A DNA stretch of 64,000 nucleotides from Hymenobacter properus (GTDB taxonomy: Bacteria; Bacteroidota; Bacteroidia; Cytophagales; Hymenobacteraceae): the NCBI RefSeq assembly GCF_015694735.1, contig NZ_JADQDP010000006.1, forward strand, positions 108,167 to 172,166. Direction: 5' to 3'. The number at the start of each line of letters is the position of its first letter. The first letter of the stretch is position 1. The notes beneath the pieces are model-generated. The model did no database searches and had not been told where the DNA came from. It was given only the letters and a program-made list of their open reading frames with translations. The translations under genes were made by a program, and so were the position numbers. This document shows, in pieces, positions 8,570 through 17,181 of this stretch.

Positions 8570-9490
8570 GTGCCCCTACCTCTACCCGCCCGACTAATGC
8601 CGGCCCTGTTGCTTAAGGCAGGTTTGCTGGTACCCAACATTGGTTACGCACAAGGTTACGTCGAGGGCATTGGGCTAAGCTACGAAGTGCTGCCGCTGCA
8701 GCAGAAAAGTGGGAGCGAAGCTACCTTCCGAGCCGATGTTTTTCGGGCAAATATTATTGCGCCGGTGGCCGTGGCAGCCGATACCTCGCACGCTTTCTTA
8801 GCAGGCCTGAACCTGGAGGCCCTGCATTTTAGCGGCAGCCGGCCGGGTTTTGCGGTGCAGAATGTATATGGCATTACGCCGGTGCTGGGCTACCGGCAGC
8901 GCCTGTCGGCCCGCACCGAGCTCACTGCCCTCGCTCTGCCCAGCCTCAACTCCGACCTGCGCGAAGTGCGCGGCGCCGACGTGACCTGGGGCGGCGTGCT
9001 GCGCGCCGCCTACCGTGCCAATCCCCGCCGGGCGTACCGGCTCACGGTGGGCTACCGGCAGCAGTTCTACGGCCCGCAGTACGTGCTGCTGCTGGGGCTC
9101 GACTGGCGGCTGGGCGAGCGGTGGCGGGCCTTCGGAGACTTGCCCACCACGTTCAACATCAGCTACGCCGCCACGGCCAAGGTGAATGTTGGCTTTAATT
9201 TAAATGGCATCAATACGGCGTATCGGTTGCTGAACAACGACCAGTATTTCCAGTACCAGCAAGCTCACTACGGCCTTTTTGCCGAAACCTACCTGAGCAG
9301 CCATTGGGCTGTGCGTGCCACGGCTGCCTACGCCGGCATCCGGCGGCTGGACGTGTTTGCGAAGGACGACCAGTGGCCGGCCACTATCGATTACATCGGC
9401 TTGGGCACCGCGCCCACGCCTCTCAACCCACGCCTAGAGAAGGGCCTCGCGTTTCGGCTGGCGCTGAGCTACCGGGTGCCCGCACCGTAG
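8570..9490 (+). CDS. Outer-membrane beta-barrel protein, DUF6268-like
   Basis: This protein of about 306 residues has a predicted export signal and alternating amphipathic strands (TFRADVFRANI, ALHFSGSRP, RLTVGYRQQF, VNVGFNLNG, AVRATAAYAG) ending in LSYRVPAP, typical of Bacteroidota outer-membrane barrels of the DUF6268 type. No enzymatic motif is seen. The GTG at 8570 gives a better signal peptide (basic residue before the hydrophobic run); the ATG at 8597 is an alternative. It runs divergently from purU and converges on xdhC, 4 bases apart. Confidence 0.7.
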   Translation: MPLPLPARLMPALLLKAGLLVPNIGYAQGYVEGIGLSYEVLPLQQKSGSEATFRADVFRANIIAPVAVAADTSHAFLAGLNLEALHFSGSRPGFAVQNVYGITPVLGYRQRLSARTELTALALPSLNSDLREVRGADVTWGGVLRAAYRANPRRAYRLTVGYRQQFYGPQYVLLLGLDWRLGERWRAFGDLPTTFNISYAATAKVNVGFNLNGINTAYRLLNNDQYFQYQQAHYGLFAETYLSSHWAVRATAAYAGIRRLDVFAKDDQWPATIDYIGLGTAPTPLNPRLEKGLAFRLALSYRVPAP

Positions 9491-9494
9491 GCCG

Positions 9495-10652
9495 TTACAT
9501 CTGGCCGACTGGCTGCGAATCCGTGGGCTGGGCGGCTCTTTTGGGCGAGTCGGCGTGAATGGAGGCCGTGGTATCGCGGAGGTGCTGCGGGCGACGGCCA
9601 CTTTTCACCGCCTGAATTTCGGCCACCACCGCCAGGGCAATTTCCTCCGGCGTTTCGCCGCCCAGCGTCAGGCCAATGGGGCTGTACAGGCGGCTGGCAG
9701 CATCTTCCAGGCCCGGCAATTCCAAATCGGCCAGCAGCCTCCCGGCCTTGGCGCGGGGGCCAAGCAGGCCGATGTAGGGCGCAGCCGTGGGCAGTAGCGT
9801 GTGCAGCGCGGCCAAGTCGTAGGCATAGTTGTGGCTGAGCAGCACGTGGTAGGCACCGGCGTCGGGGTGCTGGGTTTCCAGCTCGCGCACGGGCACAATG
9901 CGCACTTCGGCCGCTTCCGGAAAGCGTGCGGCGGTGGCCAGGTTGGGCCGTCCGTCTACTACCGTGATGTGCCAGCCGAGCGAAGCGGCCAGGTGCACCA
10001 GCGGCTGGGCGTCGTTGCCGGCGCCGTACACCACCAGGCGCAGCGGCGGGCGCAGCGCTTCCAGCAGTGCCCGCACGGGCCCGGCAGCGGTTTCCACGTC
10101 CAGAATCTGCGACTGGCCTTGCGCCAGCGCTGCCCGTGCTGCTTCGGCCAGCGGGGCAGCCAGGAGGGGAGTGCCGCGCAGTGCGCCCGCTTCGGTGAGC
10201 AGCACACGTTGGCCCACGGTGGCCTTCAGCCCCGAGGTATCGGTCTCAAACACGGTGGCCAGCACAGCCGGCTCGGGGTGCTGGGCGAAGCCGCGCAGCA
10301 GCTCCACGGGGTTGTCGGGGGCGGCAAAATCAAGTGGTTCGAGCAGGATGCGGACCACGCCCTGGCAGCCAGGACCCAGGCCGTGGCGCGGGTCGTCCTC
10401 GTCGCGGGTATCGTAAGTGACCAAGGCCGGTTGGCCCCGAAAAATAGCCTGCCGAGCCCGCTGGCGGGCATCGCCTTCGAGGCAGCCCCCGCTGATGGCG
10501 CCGGTCAGCTCGCCGTCTTCGGTCACGAGCATGCGGGCGCCGGGGCGGCGGTAGGCCGAGCCCAGCACCTCCACCACCGTGGCCAGGGCGCAGGGGCGGG
10601 CCGCGGCGCGGTGGCGGTCGTAGGCGAGGAGCAGGCGTTGGAGTTCGGTCAT
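9495..10652 (-). CDS. XdhC/CoxI family molybdenum-hydroxylase maturation protein
   Basis: This protein of about 385 residues has an N-terminal XdhC_CoxI domain (SAYRRPGARMLV, then AISGGCLEGD, about 30-60) and a C-terminal Rossmann-like XdhC domain (LVVYGAGNDAQPL, then ITVVDGRPN). Members bind molybdenum cofactor and help sulfurate and insert it into xanthine dehydrogenase-type enzymes. The likely client is the three-subunit molybdenum hydroxylase at 22328-26208, about 12 kb away. The start at 10652 (MTELQRLL) was preferred over an extension to 10733, whose extra residues are Arg/Ala-rich and unlike the family. It is divergent from an AraC-type regulator. Confidence 0.88.
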   Translation of the reverse strand: MTELQRLLLAYDRHRAAARPCALATVVEVLGSAYRRPGARMLVTEDGELTGAISGGCLEGDARQRARQAIFRGQPALVTYDTRDEDDPRHGLGPGCQGVVRILLEPLDFAAPDNPVELLRGFAQHPEPAVLATVFETDTSGLKATVGQRVLLTEAGALRGTPLLAAPLAEAARAALAQGQSQILDVETAAGPVRALLEALRPPLRLVVYGAGNDAQPLVHLAASLGWHITVVDGRPNLATAARFPEAAEVRIVPVRELETQHPDAGAYHVLLSHNYAYDLAALHTLLPTAAPYIGLLGPRAKAGRLLADLELPGLEDAASRLYSPIGLTLGGETPEEIALAVVAEIQAVKSGRRPQHLRDTTASIHADSPKRAAQPTDSQPVGQM

Positions 10653-10775
10653 GAGGCGGTAGTTTGCGCAGGCAGTACGCCCGGCGGCGGGGCGGGGTTC
10701 TGTAAACCACCGGCAGGCAAGCGTGTTTTGCATCAGGCCGAAAGGTGCCCGCCCGTTGGGGCTAAATGGAATGCT

Positions 10776-11645
10776 ATGACCGCCTCAATTCCCCTTTTTC
10801 AACTCAGCACGCTCACTGCAACGGAAGAGCAGCCGGCGGACTTTTTCTTTTTGGGACCCCATGCTCCGGTGTCCCAACTGCCGATTAGCCTGCCCTACCG
10901 GAGCAACTATTACAAAATTGGCTTATGCCTGCGCGGCCAGGCTCAGTTAAAAGTTGACTTGGAAACTTACGACATCGGGCCCAACTCACTGATGCTGCTG
11001 TCGCCCTACGTCATCAAGCAGTGGCCGTATATGTCGGCCGATTTTGAGGGGCTGAGCATCTTTTTCACCCAAGCGTTTATTTCGGCCAAGAGTGGGCTGA
11101 AGCTGGATGCTTTCTCTTTCTTCGAGCGGGACGCGCTGCATGTTTTCCAATTAACCGCCGGGCAGGCAAACGAGATGGCTGCCCTCTTGCACAGCATTGA
11201 GCAGAAATACCTGGCGCCGCATATTTATCGGGAGGAAATTCTGCGCAGTCTCATCCAGATTCTGCTACACGAAACCGCACCCATTTACAGTGCGCAACAC
11301 GTGGCGGCAAAGGCTGTGCAAACGCGCGGTCAATTAATTGCTTCTGAATTTAAACAATTGGTCAGCAGTCACTACGCCTCGGAACGCAGCCTGGGCTTCT
11401 ATGCCGACAAGCTCTGCATCACGCCTAAGCATTTGGCCGAAACCGTGAGGGAGGCCACCGGCAAGCGCGCCGTGGAGTGGCTAACCGAGGCCGTATTGCT
11501 CGAAGCCCACGTGCTGCTGCAAAACCCGGCTCTAAGCATTGCTCAGATTGCGGATACGCTGCACTTTGCCGACCAGTCCACGTTTGGACGGTTTTTCCGC
11601 AAAAGTGCTGGCGTTTCGCCGGCAGCATTTCGGCAGGGGTTATAG
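10776..11645 (+). CDS. AraC family transcriptional regulator
   Basis: This 289-residue protein has an N-terminal cupin-like sensor region (about 20-150, with LRGQAQLKVDLETYDIGPNSLMLLSP) and a C-terminal pair of helix-turn-helix motifs (LGFYADKLCITPKHLAETV and LSIAQIADTLHFADQSTFGRFF). This is the layout of Bacteroidota AraC regulators that control a neighbouring oxidoreductase. The frame stays open far upstream on the strand opposite xdhC, but translation there is not protein-like, so ATG 10776 was chosen. It is divergent from xdhC (123 bases) and is followed by an NmrA-like oxidoreductase gene; either could be its target. Confidence 0.88.
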   Translation: MTASIPLFQLSTLTATEEQPADFFFLGPHAPVSQLPISLPYRSNYYKIGLCLRGQAQLKVDLETYDIGPNSLMLLSPYVIKQWPYMSADFEGLSIFFTQAFISAKSGLKLDAFSFFERDALHVFQLTAGQANEMAALLHSIEQKYLAPHIYREEILRSLIQILLHETAPIYSAQHVAAKAVQTRGQLIASEFKQLVSSHYASERSLGFYADKLCITPKHLAETVREATGKRAVEWLTEAVLLEAHVLLQNPALSIAQIADTLHFADQSTFGRFFRKSAGVSPAAFRQGL

Positions 11646-11666
11646 AAGAGCGCCGAGAATACACAA

Positions 11667-11762
11667 GAACGGTCAAGCAGCGCGCAGCGAAGCATCTTTG
11701 CTGCGTAAGTAATTATTTACTTCTCCGGTAAAGACGCTTCGCTGCGCGCTGCTTGACCGTTC
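11667..11762. repeat. Palindromic intergenic repeat (GTCAAGCAGCGCGCAGCG variant)
   Basis: Nearly perfect arms (GGTCAAGCAGCGCGCAGCGA and its inverse) surround an AT-rich centre. It belongs to the same structural class as the GTCATGC elements but has substituted, still complementary arms. Confidence 0.8.
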
Positions 11763-11853
11763 TATTTATCCGTGTCGTCTTTTCCGCCTTTCGGCACAAT
11801 GCTCCCGTAGTTTGGCTCTTTCTCTGGGTTCTACGCGGCCGGAGCTTTGTGGT

Positions 11854-12735
11854 ATGAAAATCACACTTACCGGTTCCCTCGGGAACATCAGCAAGCCCTT
11901 GGCCACCGCGCTGGTGCAGCAGGGCCACGTCGTCACCGTCATCAGCAGCAAGGCCGACCGGCAGGCGGAAATTGAAGCGTTGGGCGCCACCGCGGCCATC
12001 GGCACGGTGGATGACGCGGCGTTTCTGGCGAAGGCCTTTGCCGGGGCCGATGCCGTGTATTTGATGGTGCCGCCCCATTTTGCGGTGGCCGATTCGCGGA
12101 AATACCATCAGGAAGTCGGCCGCGCCTATGCCCAGGCCATCCGGGAGTCGGGCGTGCGGCGCGTGGTGCAGCTCAGCAGCTGGGGCGCGCACCTGAGCGA
12201 AGGCACCGGCGGCATTTTAGGTTCGCATGACGTGGAGGTCATTCTGCGCGAGGTGCCCGGTGTGGCGCTCATGCACCTGCGGCCTACGTCCTTCTACACC
12301 AATTTCAACGCGTCGGTAGGGATGATAAAGGGCGCGGGAATAATTGGTGCCAATTACGCAGGCGATATCAAAGTGTCCTTCGTGCACCCGCGCGACATTG
12401 CCGCTGCGGCGGCTGAGGAACTGGTTAAACCCGCTACTGGAGCCAGCCAGGCCGTGCGCTACGTCGCCAGCGACGAACGCACGGCCAACGAAGTGGCGCA
12501 GGCCCTGGGGGCCGCCATTGGCATGCCCGACTTGACATGGGTGGCCTTTTCCGACGAGCAAATGCGAGAAAACATGACGAGCCATGGCGTGCCGGCGGAT
12601 AGAGCCAACGAGGTGGTGGACATTTACAAGAGCATCAACAATGGCAAGCTGGGCGAGGACTACTGGCAGCACCGCCCCACGCTGGGCCAAGTAAAGCTGG
12701 AAGATTTTGCCCGGGAGTTCGCGGCAGCTTTTTAG
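11854..12735 (+). CDS. NmrA-like NAD(P)-binding oxidoreductase
   Basis: This 293-residue atypical short-chain dehydrogenase has an N-terminal Rossmann motif TGSLGNISKPLA, a GxxGxxG variant with serine at the last glycine. YLMVPPHF and VVQLSSWGAH segments are typical of NmrA/YtfG-like sensors and quinone reductases. It lacks a YxxxK pair, as expected for the atypical SDR a5 group. ATG 11854 was chosen because it begins directly at the Rossmann strand (MKITLTG). It follows the AraC gene on the same strand across a palindromic repeat, a common regulator/oxidoreductase pairing. Substrate unknown. Confidence 0.85.
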   Translation: MKITLTGSLGNISKPLATALVQQGHVVTVISSKADRQAEIEALGATAAIGTVDDAAFLAKAFAGADAVYLMVPPHFAVADSRKYHQEVGRAYAQAIRESGVRRVVQLSSWGAHLSEGTGGILGSHDVEVILREVPGVALMHLRPTSFYTNFNASVGMIKGAGIIGANYAGDIKVSFVHPRDIAAAAAEELVKPATGASQAVRYVASDERTANEVAQALGAAIGMPDLTWVAFSDEQMRENMTSHGVPADRANEVVDIYKSINNGKLGEDYWQHRPTLGQVKLEDFAREFAAAF

Positions 12736-12760
12736 AGGACTGTAGGATGAAAATGTGAAC

Positions 12761-12944
12761 GTCATGCTGAGCGCAGTCGAAGCATCTCTACCACGCCGTC
12801 TGTCATGCTGACGAAGGAAGCATCTTAGTACCGCTGAAAGCTAGTCGTTCTGACTTGATAAGGTCCTTCGTCTCTACTCGAGCCGCAGAATGCTCAGGAG
12901 GACAGATGGCGCGAGCGAGATGCTTCGGCTGCGCTCAGCATGAC
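12761..12944. repeat. Composite palindromic repeat, one element nested in another
   Basis: The outer arms GTCATGCTGAGCGCAGTCGA (12761 onward) and the inverse ending at 12944 match the main repeat family. The interior carries a second, related set (CTGTCATGCTGACGAAGGAAGC near 12800, then AAGGTCCTTCGTC near 12862), as if one copy had inserted into another. Total about 184 bases, double the usual size. Confidence 0.75.
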
Positions 12945-12966
12945 GTGCTTTGTTATGCAGGAAGGC

Positions 12967-12974
12967 TACATTTG
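12967..12974 (+). promoter_or_regulatory. Bacteroidota -7 promoter motif TACATTTG
   Basis: An exact TAnnTTTG match 19 bases before the AraC start codon; no -33 TTTG is seen at the usual spacing. Transcription would begin about 13 bases before the ATG. Confidence 0.5.
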
Positions 12975-12993
12975 ATTTATTCAACTGCTCGCC

Positions 12994-13911
12994 ATGCCCT
13001 CCCGCCCGCTTTCCGACCTTTACACCAAGCTCGTTCCTGAAGCAGCCGAAACGCTGCTCTTGGAGCGCCCGCGCGAAATCGGCGATTTCAACGTTTTCAA
13101 CGTGGCCGACCTGATGCTGGCCAACCGCGAGCGGCCACCCATGACGTTCGACCGCCGGGCCTTCTACAAAATCAGCCTCATTAAAGGCCGCAGCCGCATC
13201 GAGTACGCCGACCAGGTGGTGGAGGTGGAGGATAAGGCCCTATGGTTTGCCTCGTCGCGCGTGCCTTACCGCTGGCTGCCGCACGACCAGGCACAGACCG
13301 GCCACTTCTGCATTTTCACTGATGCGTTTTTGCTGCCCGTCAAAGGCCGAACGATGGTGGAGGAATTGCCGGCTTTTCAGCCGGGCGCATCGCCGGTGTT
13401 TCAGGTCAGCGACGAAGAATACACCGCCATGGAAGCCGTTTTCCAGAAGATGACGCGGGAAATTGCTTCCGACTACGCTTATAAGTATGAGCTGCTACGG
13501 GCTTACCTGCTGGAGTTGATTCACTACGTGCAGAAGTTTCAACCGGCCGCATCGTCAGCCCCAATTCACTCCGCGGCGGCCCGCCTGGCCACCCAGTTTG
13601 CCGACTTGCTGGAGCGTCAATTTCCCTTAGAATCTCCGCAGCAGCGCCTGCGGCTGCGCACCGCTGCCGACTATGCCCAGCAACTGGCTGTGCACGTCAA
13701 CCACCTCAACCGCGTGCTAAAAGAAACCACCGGCCACACCACCACCGCGCTGATTGGCAGCCGTATGGCGCAAGAAGCCAAAATCCTGCTCAAGCAAACG
13801 AACTGGAATATTTCCGAAATCGCCGACAGCTTGGGCTTTGCAGATACGGCGCACTTCTGCAACTTCTTCAAGCGCCAAACCCAATTGACGCCAAGCGACT
13901 TTCGGGGGTAG
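12994..13911 (+). CDS. AraC family transcriptional regulator
   Basis: This 305-residue protein has a sensor domain (about 30-150; DRRAFYKISLIKGRSRIEYADQ) and a C-terminal DNA-binding domain with two helix-turn-helix motifs (AADYAQQLAVHVNHLNRVLKE and NISEIADSLGFADTAHFCNFF). The length and layout match the common Bacteroidota AraC group. An SDR-family oxidoreductase gene follows on the same strand after a palindromic repeat, echoing the AraC/NmrA pair just upstream, so these may be two paralogous regulator-enzyme modules. An exact -7 motif precedes the gene. Confidence 0.9.
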   Translation: MPSRPLSDLYTKLVPEAAETLLLERPREIGDFNVFNVADLMLANRERPPMTFDRRAFYKISLIKGRSRIEYADQVVEVEDKALWFASSRVPYRWLPHDQAQTGHFCIFTDAFLLPVKGRTMVEELPAFQPGASPVFQVSDEEYTAMEAVFQKMTREIASDYAYKYELLRAYLLELIHYVQKFQPAASSAPIHSAAARLATQFADLLERQFPLESPQQRLRLRTAADYAQQLAVHVNHLNRVLKETTGHTTTALIGSRMAQEAKILLKQTNWNISEIADSLGFADTAHFCNFFKRQTQLTPSDFRG

Positions 13912-13918
13912 CCCGAAC

Positions 13919-14017
13919 GTCATGCCGAGCGCAGCCGAGGCATCTCGCGTGCAGTAATAAACCTGTCGATTGGATTGCATTGCGCACGCGAGATATCTCA
14001 GCTGCGCTCGGCATGAC
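13919..14017. repeat. Palindromic intergenic repeat (GTCATGCCGAGC variant)
   Basis: Arms GTCATGCCGAGCGCAGCCGA and the inverse CAGCTGCGCTCGGCATGAC surround an AT-rich centre, between AraC and SDR genes. Confidence 0.85.
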
Positions 14018-14140
14018 GGTCCTTCATCTAATCTATGAATTGTTTGATTTTTTCAGCAAACGGTTTATTCCGCGCAAAGCCGGCAGCCCTAACGCACCGG
14101 TCCTTTGTGGTGTAATCAATCACCTTTAAAGGACCATCAC

Positions 14141-15022
14141 ATGCGTGTTTTCGTAACCGGCGCGTCGGGTTTTGTCGGCTCCGCCATTGTTCAGGAATTA
14201 TTAGGCGCGGGCCACCAAGTGCTCGGCCTCGCTCGCTCCGAAGAGTCGGCCCAGAAGCTTGCTGCCGCTGGCGCGGACGTGCATCGCGGCTCGCTCGACG
14301 ACCTCGACTGCCTGCGCCGCGGCGCAGCCAAAGCGGACGGCATCATTCACACCGCCTACAACCACGATTTTTCGCAATACGCTGCTGCGGGCCAGACCGA
14401 CCGCCAAGCTATTGAGGCCCTCGGCGAGGGGTTGGCGGGCACCGACCGCCCGCTCATCGTCACCTCTGGGCTGGCGGGTTTCAACCTGGGCCGCCCCGCC
14501 ACCGAGCAAGACAACCCCGCCGCCTCGCCGCGCCAGTCGGAAGCCGCAGCCATGCAGCTGGCCGCGCAGGGCGTGCGCGCCTTGGTGGTGCGCCTAGCAG
14601 CGTCCGTGCACGACCGCGGCGACCACGGCTTCGTGCCGGTACTCATCGAAACGGCCCGCCAAAAAGGAGAAGCTGCCTACATCGGTGACGGCCTCAACCG
14701 CTGGCCCGCTGTGCACCGCCTCGACGCCGCCCGCCTCTACCGCCTGGTGCTGGAACAGGGCATTGCCGGTACCAATTACCACGGCGTGGCCGACGAAGGC
14801 ATTGCCATGCGTGACCTCGCCGCCATCATCGGTCAGCACCTGAATGTACCCATCGTATCGAAAACGCCCGAAGAAGCCGCCGACCATTTCGGCTGGATGG
14901 CCCGCTTCGCCGCGCTGGACCTGACGGCTTCTAGCGCCCTCACCCAGCAGTGGCTGGGCTGGCACCCCACTCATCCGGGGCTGTTAGCCGATTTAGAAGA
15001 CGGAGACTATTTTAAGAAGTAA
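14141..15022 (+). CDS. Extended-SDR NAD(P)-dependent oxidoreductase/epimerase family protein
   Basis: This 293-residue protein begins with a full Rossmann motif (FVTGASGFVGSAIV). Its GIIHTAYNHDFS and NYHGVADEGIAMRDLA segments are found in the NAD-dependent epimerase/dehydratase-like group. The usual YxxxK is replaced by a region reading PRQSEAAAM, common in this subgroup. ATG 14141 starts right at the first beta strand; an upstream in-frame ATG at 14105 adds unlikely residues. The substrate is unknown. It follows an AraC gene and is closed by a terminator. Confidence 0.85.
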   Translation: MRVFVTGASGFVGSAIVQELLGAGHQVLGLARSEESAQKLAAAGADVHRGSLDDLDCLRRGAAKADGIIHTAYNHDFSQYAAAGQTDRQAIEALGEGLAGTDRPLIVTSGLAGFNLGRPATEQDNPAASPRQSEAAAMQLAAQGVRALVVRLAASVHDRGDHGFVPVLIETARQKGEAAYIGDGLNRWPAVHRLDAARLYRLVLEQGIAGTNYHGVADEGIAMRDLAAIIGQHLNVPIVSKTPEEAADHFGWMARFAALDLTASSALTQQWLGWHPTHPGLLADLEDGDYFKK

Positions 15023-15036
15023 GATTGAATTGAAAT

Positions 15037-15075
15037 CAACGGCCCGTCAGGAATTCGTGGCGGGCCGTTGTCTTT
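15037..15075 (+). terminator. Terminator after the SDR gene
   Basis: CAACGGCCCG pairs with CGGGCCGTTG (15061-15070) across a 14-base loop, followed by TCTTT. Confidence 0.8.
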
Positions 15076-15161
15076 ATGGGTTGTAAAATTTCTTTCTTGG
15101 TATTAGCTACTCGATACTGGCGAAACCACCGAATTAGAAAGATATTTACGAACTCATTTTC

Positions 15162-15608
15162 ATGTCAATATCTTTAAACATTATGTACAAAGGCAAGCCT
15201 ACTGCAGGAATTGAGTTTTATGATTTGCTTGTACAATCTGATGAATTTACAGCAGAGTTAGGTAAAGTTGCGTTGGCATCGGGGAAATTGGAGGCAGAAT
15301 TGATTCTCTATCTTATGCGTTCAAATATCAATGGCGACTTTAATAAAGTGACTCTTGGTGGCCTAATTAATGCTGCTGAAAAGAATGGTTTAATAGATAA
15401 TAATCTGACCATTGCTCTCAGGCAGGTTTCCAAGCAGAGAAATTATATCACTCACAATATTTATGCGTTGTTCATCGACCTTCTTGACGAAACGATACTT
15501 GAAAAAGCGAATCTACTCGATTCCGATGTTCATACTTACTTAGAGAGGGCTTTGCAGCTGAAGGAGAATTTAAATAGTTTAGCCGACATAATCAGGCAGA
15601 AAAAATGA
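15162..15608 (+). CDS. Small HEPN-like protein (RNxxxH motif)
   Basis: This 148-residue, mostly helical protein is not a family I can name with certainty. It carries R93-N94-YIT-H98, which fits the Rx4-6H motif of HEPN domains in the common RNxxxH form, at the start of a late helix. An earlier segment (LASGKLEAELILYLMRS) and TLGGLINAAEKNGL fit the helix pattern of HEPN proteins. Many HEPN proteins are RNases, toxins or immunity components, but no partner nucleotidyltransferase or antitoxin gene is adjacent. Codon use and base composition are strikingly AT-rich against its neighbours, which suggests recent transfer. A second ATG at 15183 is possible. Confidence 0.65.
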   Translation: MSISLNIMYKGKPTAGIEFYDLLVQSDEFTAELGKVALASGKLEAELILYLMRSNINGDFNKVTLGGLINAAEKNGLIDNNLTIALRQVSKQRNYITHNIYALFIDLLDETILEKANLLDSDVHTYLERALQLKENLNSLADIIRQKK

Positions 15609-15632
15609 GTAATTACATATGTTAAAAGTTTG

Positions 15633-15678
15633 AAAAGGAAACGCCCCGCAACCAACTGGTTACGGGGCGTTTCCTTTT
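15633..15678. terminator. Bidirectional terminator
   Basis: AAAAGGAAACGCCCCG and CGGGGCGTTTCCTTTT pair, with AACC/GGTT pairing continuing into the loop. It serves the HEPN-like gene and the convergent RND operon. The core matches the terminator at 22247-22282. Confidence 0.9.
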
Positions 15679-15707
15679 ACGGCTCCAGCCGCTTAAGCTT
15701 CTCTCGG

Positions 15708-17159
15708 TTATTGCCAGCCGCCGCCCAGGGCGCGGTACACGTTCACCGTGGCGTTGAGCTGCTGCATGCGGGTTTCGATGAGGTCGAACTTCGATTCCAA
15801 GGCGTCGCGCTGGGTGAAGAGGACTTCCGTGTATTCGGCGCGGGCGTAGCGGAAGAGGCTGTTGGAAATGTCCACCGACTGGTTGAGGGCGGCTACTTCT
15901 TTGGCTTTCGCGTCGTAGCTCTTGGCCAGGTTGCCGATGTTGGCCACTTGGTTTGATACCTCCACGTAGGCATTCAGCACCGTCTTTTCGTACTGGTAGG
16001 CGGCTTGGGTTTGCGCGGCGTTCGCGGTATAGTAGGCCGCCTTGATGCCGTTGCGGTTAAACAGCGGGCCAGCAAAGTCGGCCCCCAGTGCGTAAAGCAT
16101 CGACTGCGGCGTGCTCACCAGAAGGCCGGGCGTGAAGGCGGCCAGGCCCACGCCGCCCGAGAGGCCGAGCGAGGGATAGAAGTTGGCGCGGGCCACCTGC
16201 ACGTCGATTTTGGCAGCGGCCAGCTGCTGCTCGGCCTGCCGGATGTCGGGGCGGTTGGCCAGCAGCTGCGCGGGCGAGCCGGACTGAATGGTGGCCGGCA
16301 GCAGGTCGTTGAACGACTGCGTGTTGCGCGCCACCGGCTGCGGGTAGCGGCCAGCCAGGTAGTTCAGCTTGTTCTCGGTTTCGATGATGCTTTGCTGCAG
16401 CTTGAACTGCAGGGCGCGGGTGTGCTCCACCTGGGCCTCGAAGCGTTTCACGGCCAGCTCGTTGGCGCGGGCCGACTCCTTCTGCTGCCGCACCAGCTCC
16501 AAAGCGTTGCTCTGGATGCCGATGTTCTGCTTCACGATGGCCAGCTGATTGTCCAGCGCCAGCAGCTCGTAGTAGGAGTTGGCAATTTCGGCCACCAGGT
16601 TGGTCACCATGAAGTTCTTACCTTCCACGGTAGCCAGGTAGCGGATGGCCGCAGCCTTCTTGGCGTTGCGCAGCTTGTGCCAGATGTCGACCTCCCAGTT
16701 GGCAAACGCGCCAACCTGGAAGTTGGTGAGCGGGTCGGGCGTGCGGCGGTCTTCCTGAATCTGAACCTGCTCCTCGGTGGCGCCTTGCAGGGTATAGCGG
16801 CCCACTTTCTCCACGTCGGCGCGGGCGCCGAGGCTCACGAAGGGCAGGTACTCGCCCTGGCGGGCGCGGATTTCATTCTTGGCAATCTCAATCTCCTGGA
16901 GCGTGATGTTCAACTCCTGGTTGTTTTGCAGGGCGGTTTGAATAAGCTCCTGCAGGTTGGGGTCGGTGAAAAACTGCTTCCACTGCACGCGGCCGGTGTT
17001 GGCGCTGTCGAGCGAAGCGGCTGATGTGGTGCCGGTAGCGTAGCTGGCCGGCACTGTGCGGTTTTCGTTTTTAACGACTAACTCGGGCGTTTTGCAGGCC
17101 CCTACGGCGAGGGCCAAACTAGCTGCGCCGAGGCATTGATAAATTCGTTTCTTAAGCAT
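15708..17159 (-). CDS. RND efflux outer-membrane factor, NodT/TolC-like lipoprotein
   Basis: This 483-residue protein is the outer-membrane channel of the tripartite system encoded with the two genes upstream. It has a lipoprotein signal peptide (LALAVGAC, lipidated C22). Two repeats of outer-membrane efflux domains follow, with the expected alpha-helical barrel features (long coiled segments such as NNQELNITLQEIEIAKNEI and ADIRQAEQQLAAAKIDVQVA-type) and the conserved FYPSLGLSGG. It is the last gene of the minus-strand operon and is separated from the permease gene by a large inverted repeat at 17182-17320. Confidence 0.93.
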   Translation of the reverse strand: MLKKRIYQCLGAASLALAVGACKTPELVVKNENRTVPASYATGTTSAASLDSANTGRVQWKQFFTDPNLQELIQTALQNNQELNITLQEIEIAKNEIRARQGEYLPFVSLGARADVEKVGRYTLQGATEEQVQIQEDRRTPDPLTNFQVGAFANWEVDIWHKLRNAKKAAAIRYLATVEGKNFMVTNLVAEIANSYYELLALDNQLAIVKQNIGIQSNALELVRQQKESARANELAVKRFEAQVEHTRALQFKLQQSIIETENKLNYLAGRYPQPVARNTQSFNDLLPATIQSGSPAQLLANRPDIRQAEQQLAAAKIDVQVARANFYPSLGLSGGVGLAAFTPGLLVSTPQSMLYALGADFAGPLFNRNGIKAAYYTANAAQTQAAYQYEKTVLNAYVEVSNQVANIGNLAKSYDAKAKEVAALNQSVDISNSLFRYARAEYTEVLFTQRDALESKFDLIETRMQQLNATVNVYRALGGGWQ

Positions 17160-17181
17160 AAGGCTCTATTTCTTCTGGGTT

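Noticed and set aside
9801..10775. Long N-terminal extension of the AraC frame opposite xdhC
   Set aside because: Composition is that of an antisense shadow; the AraC protein starts at 10776.
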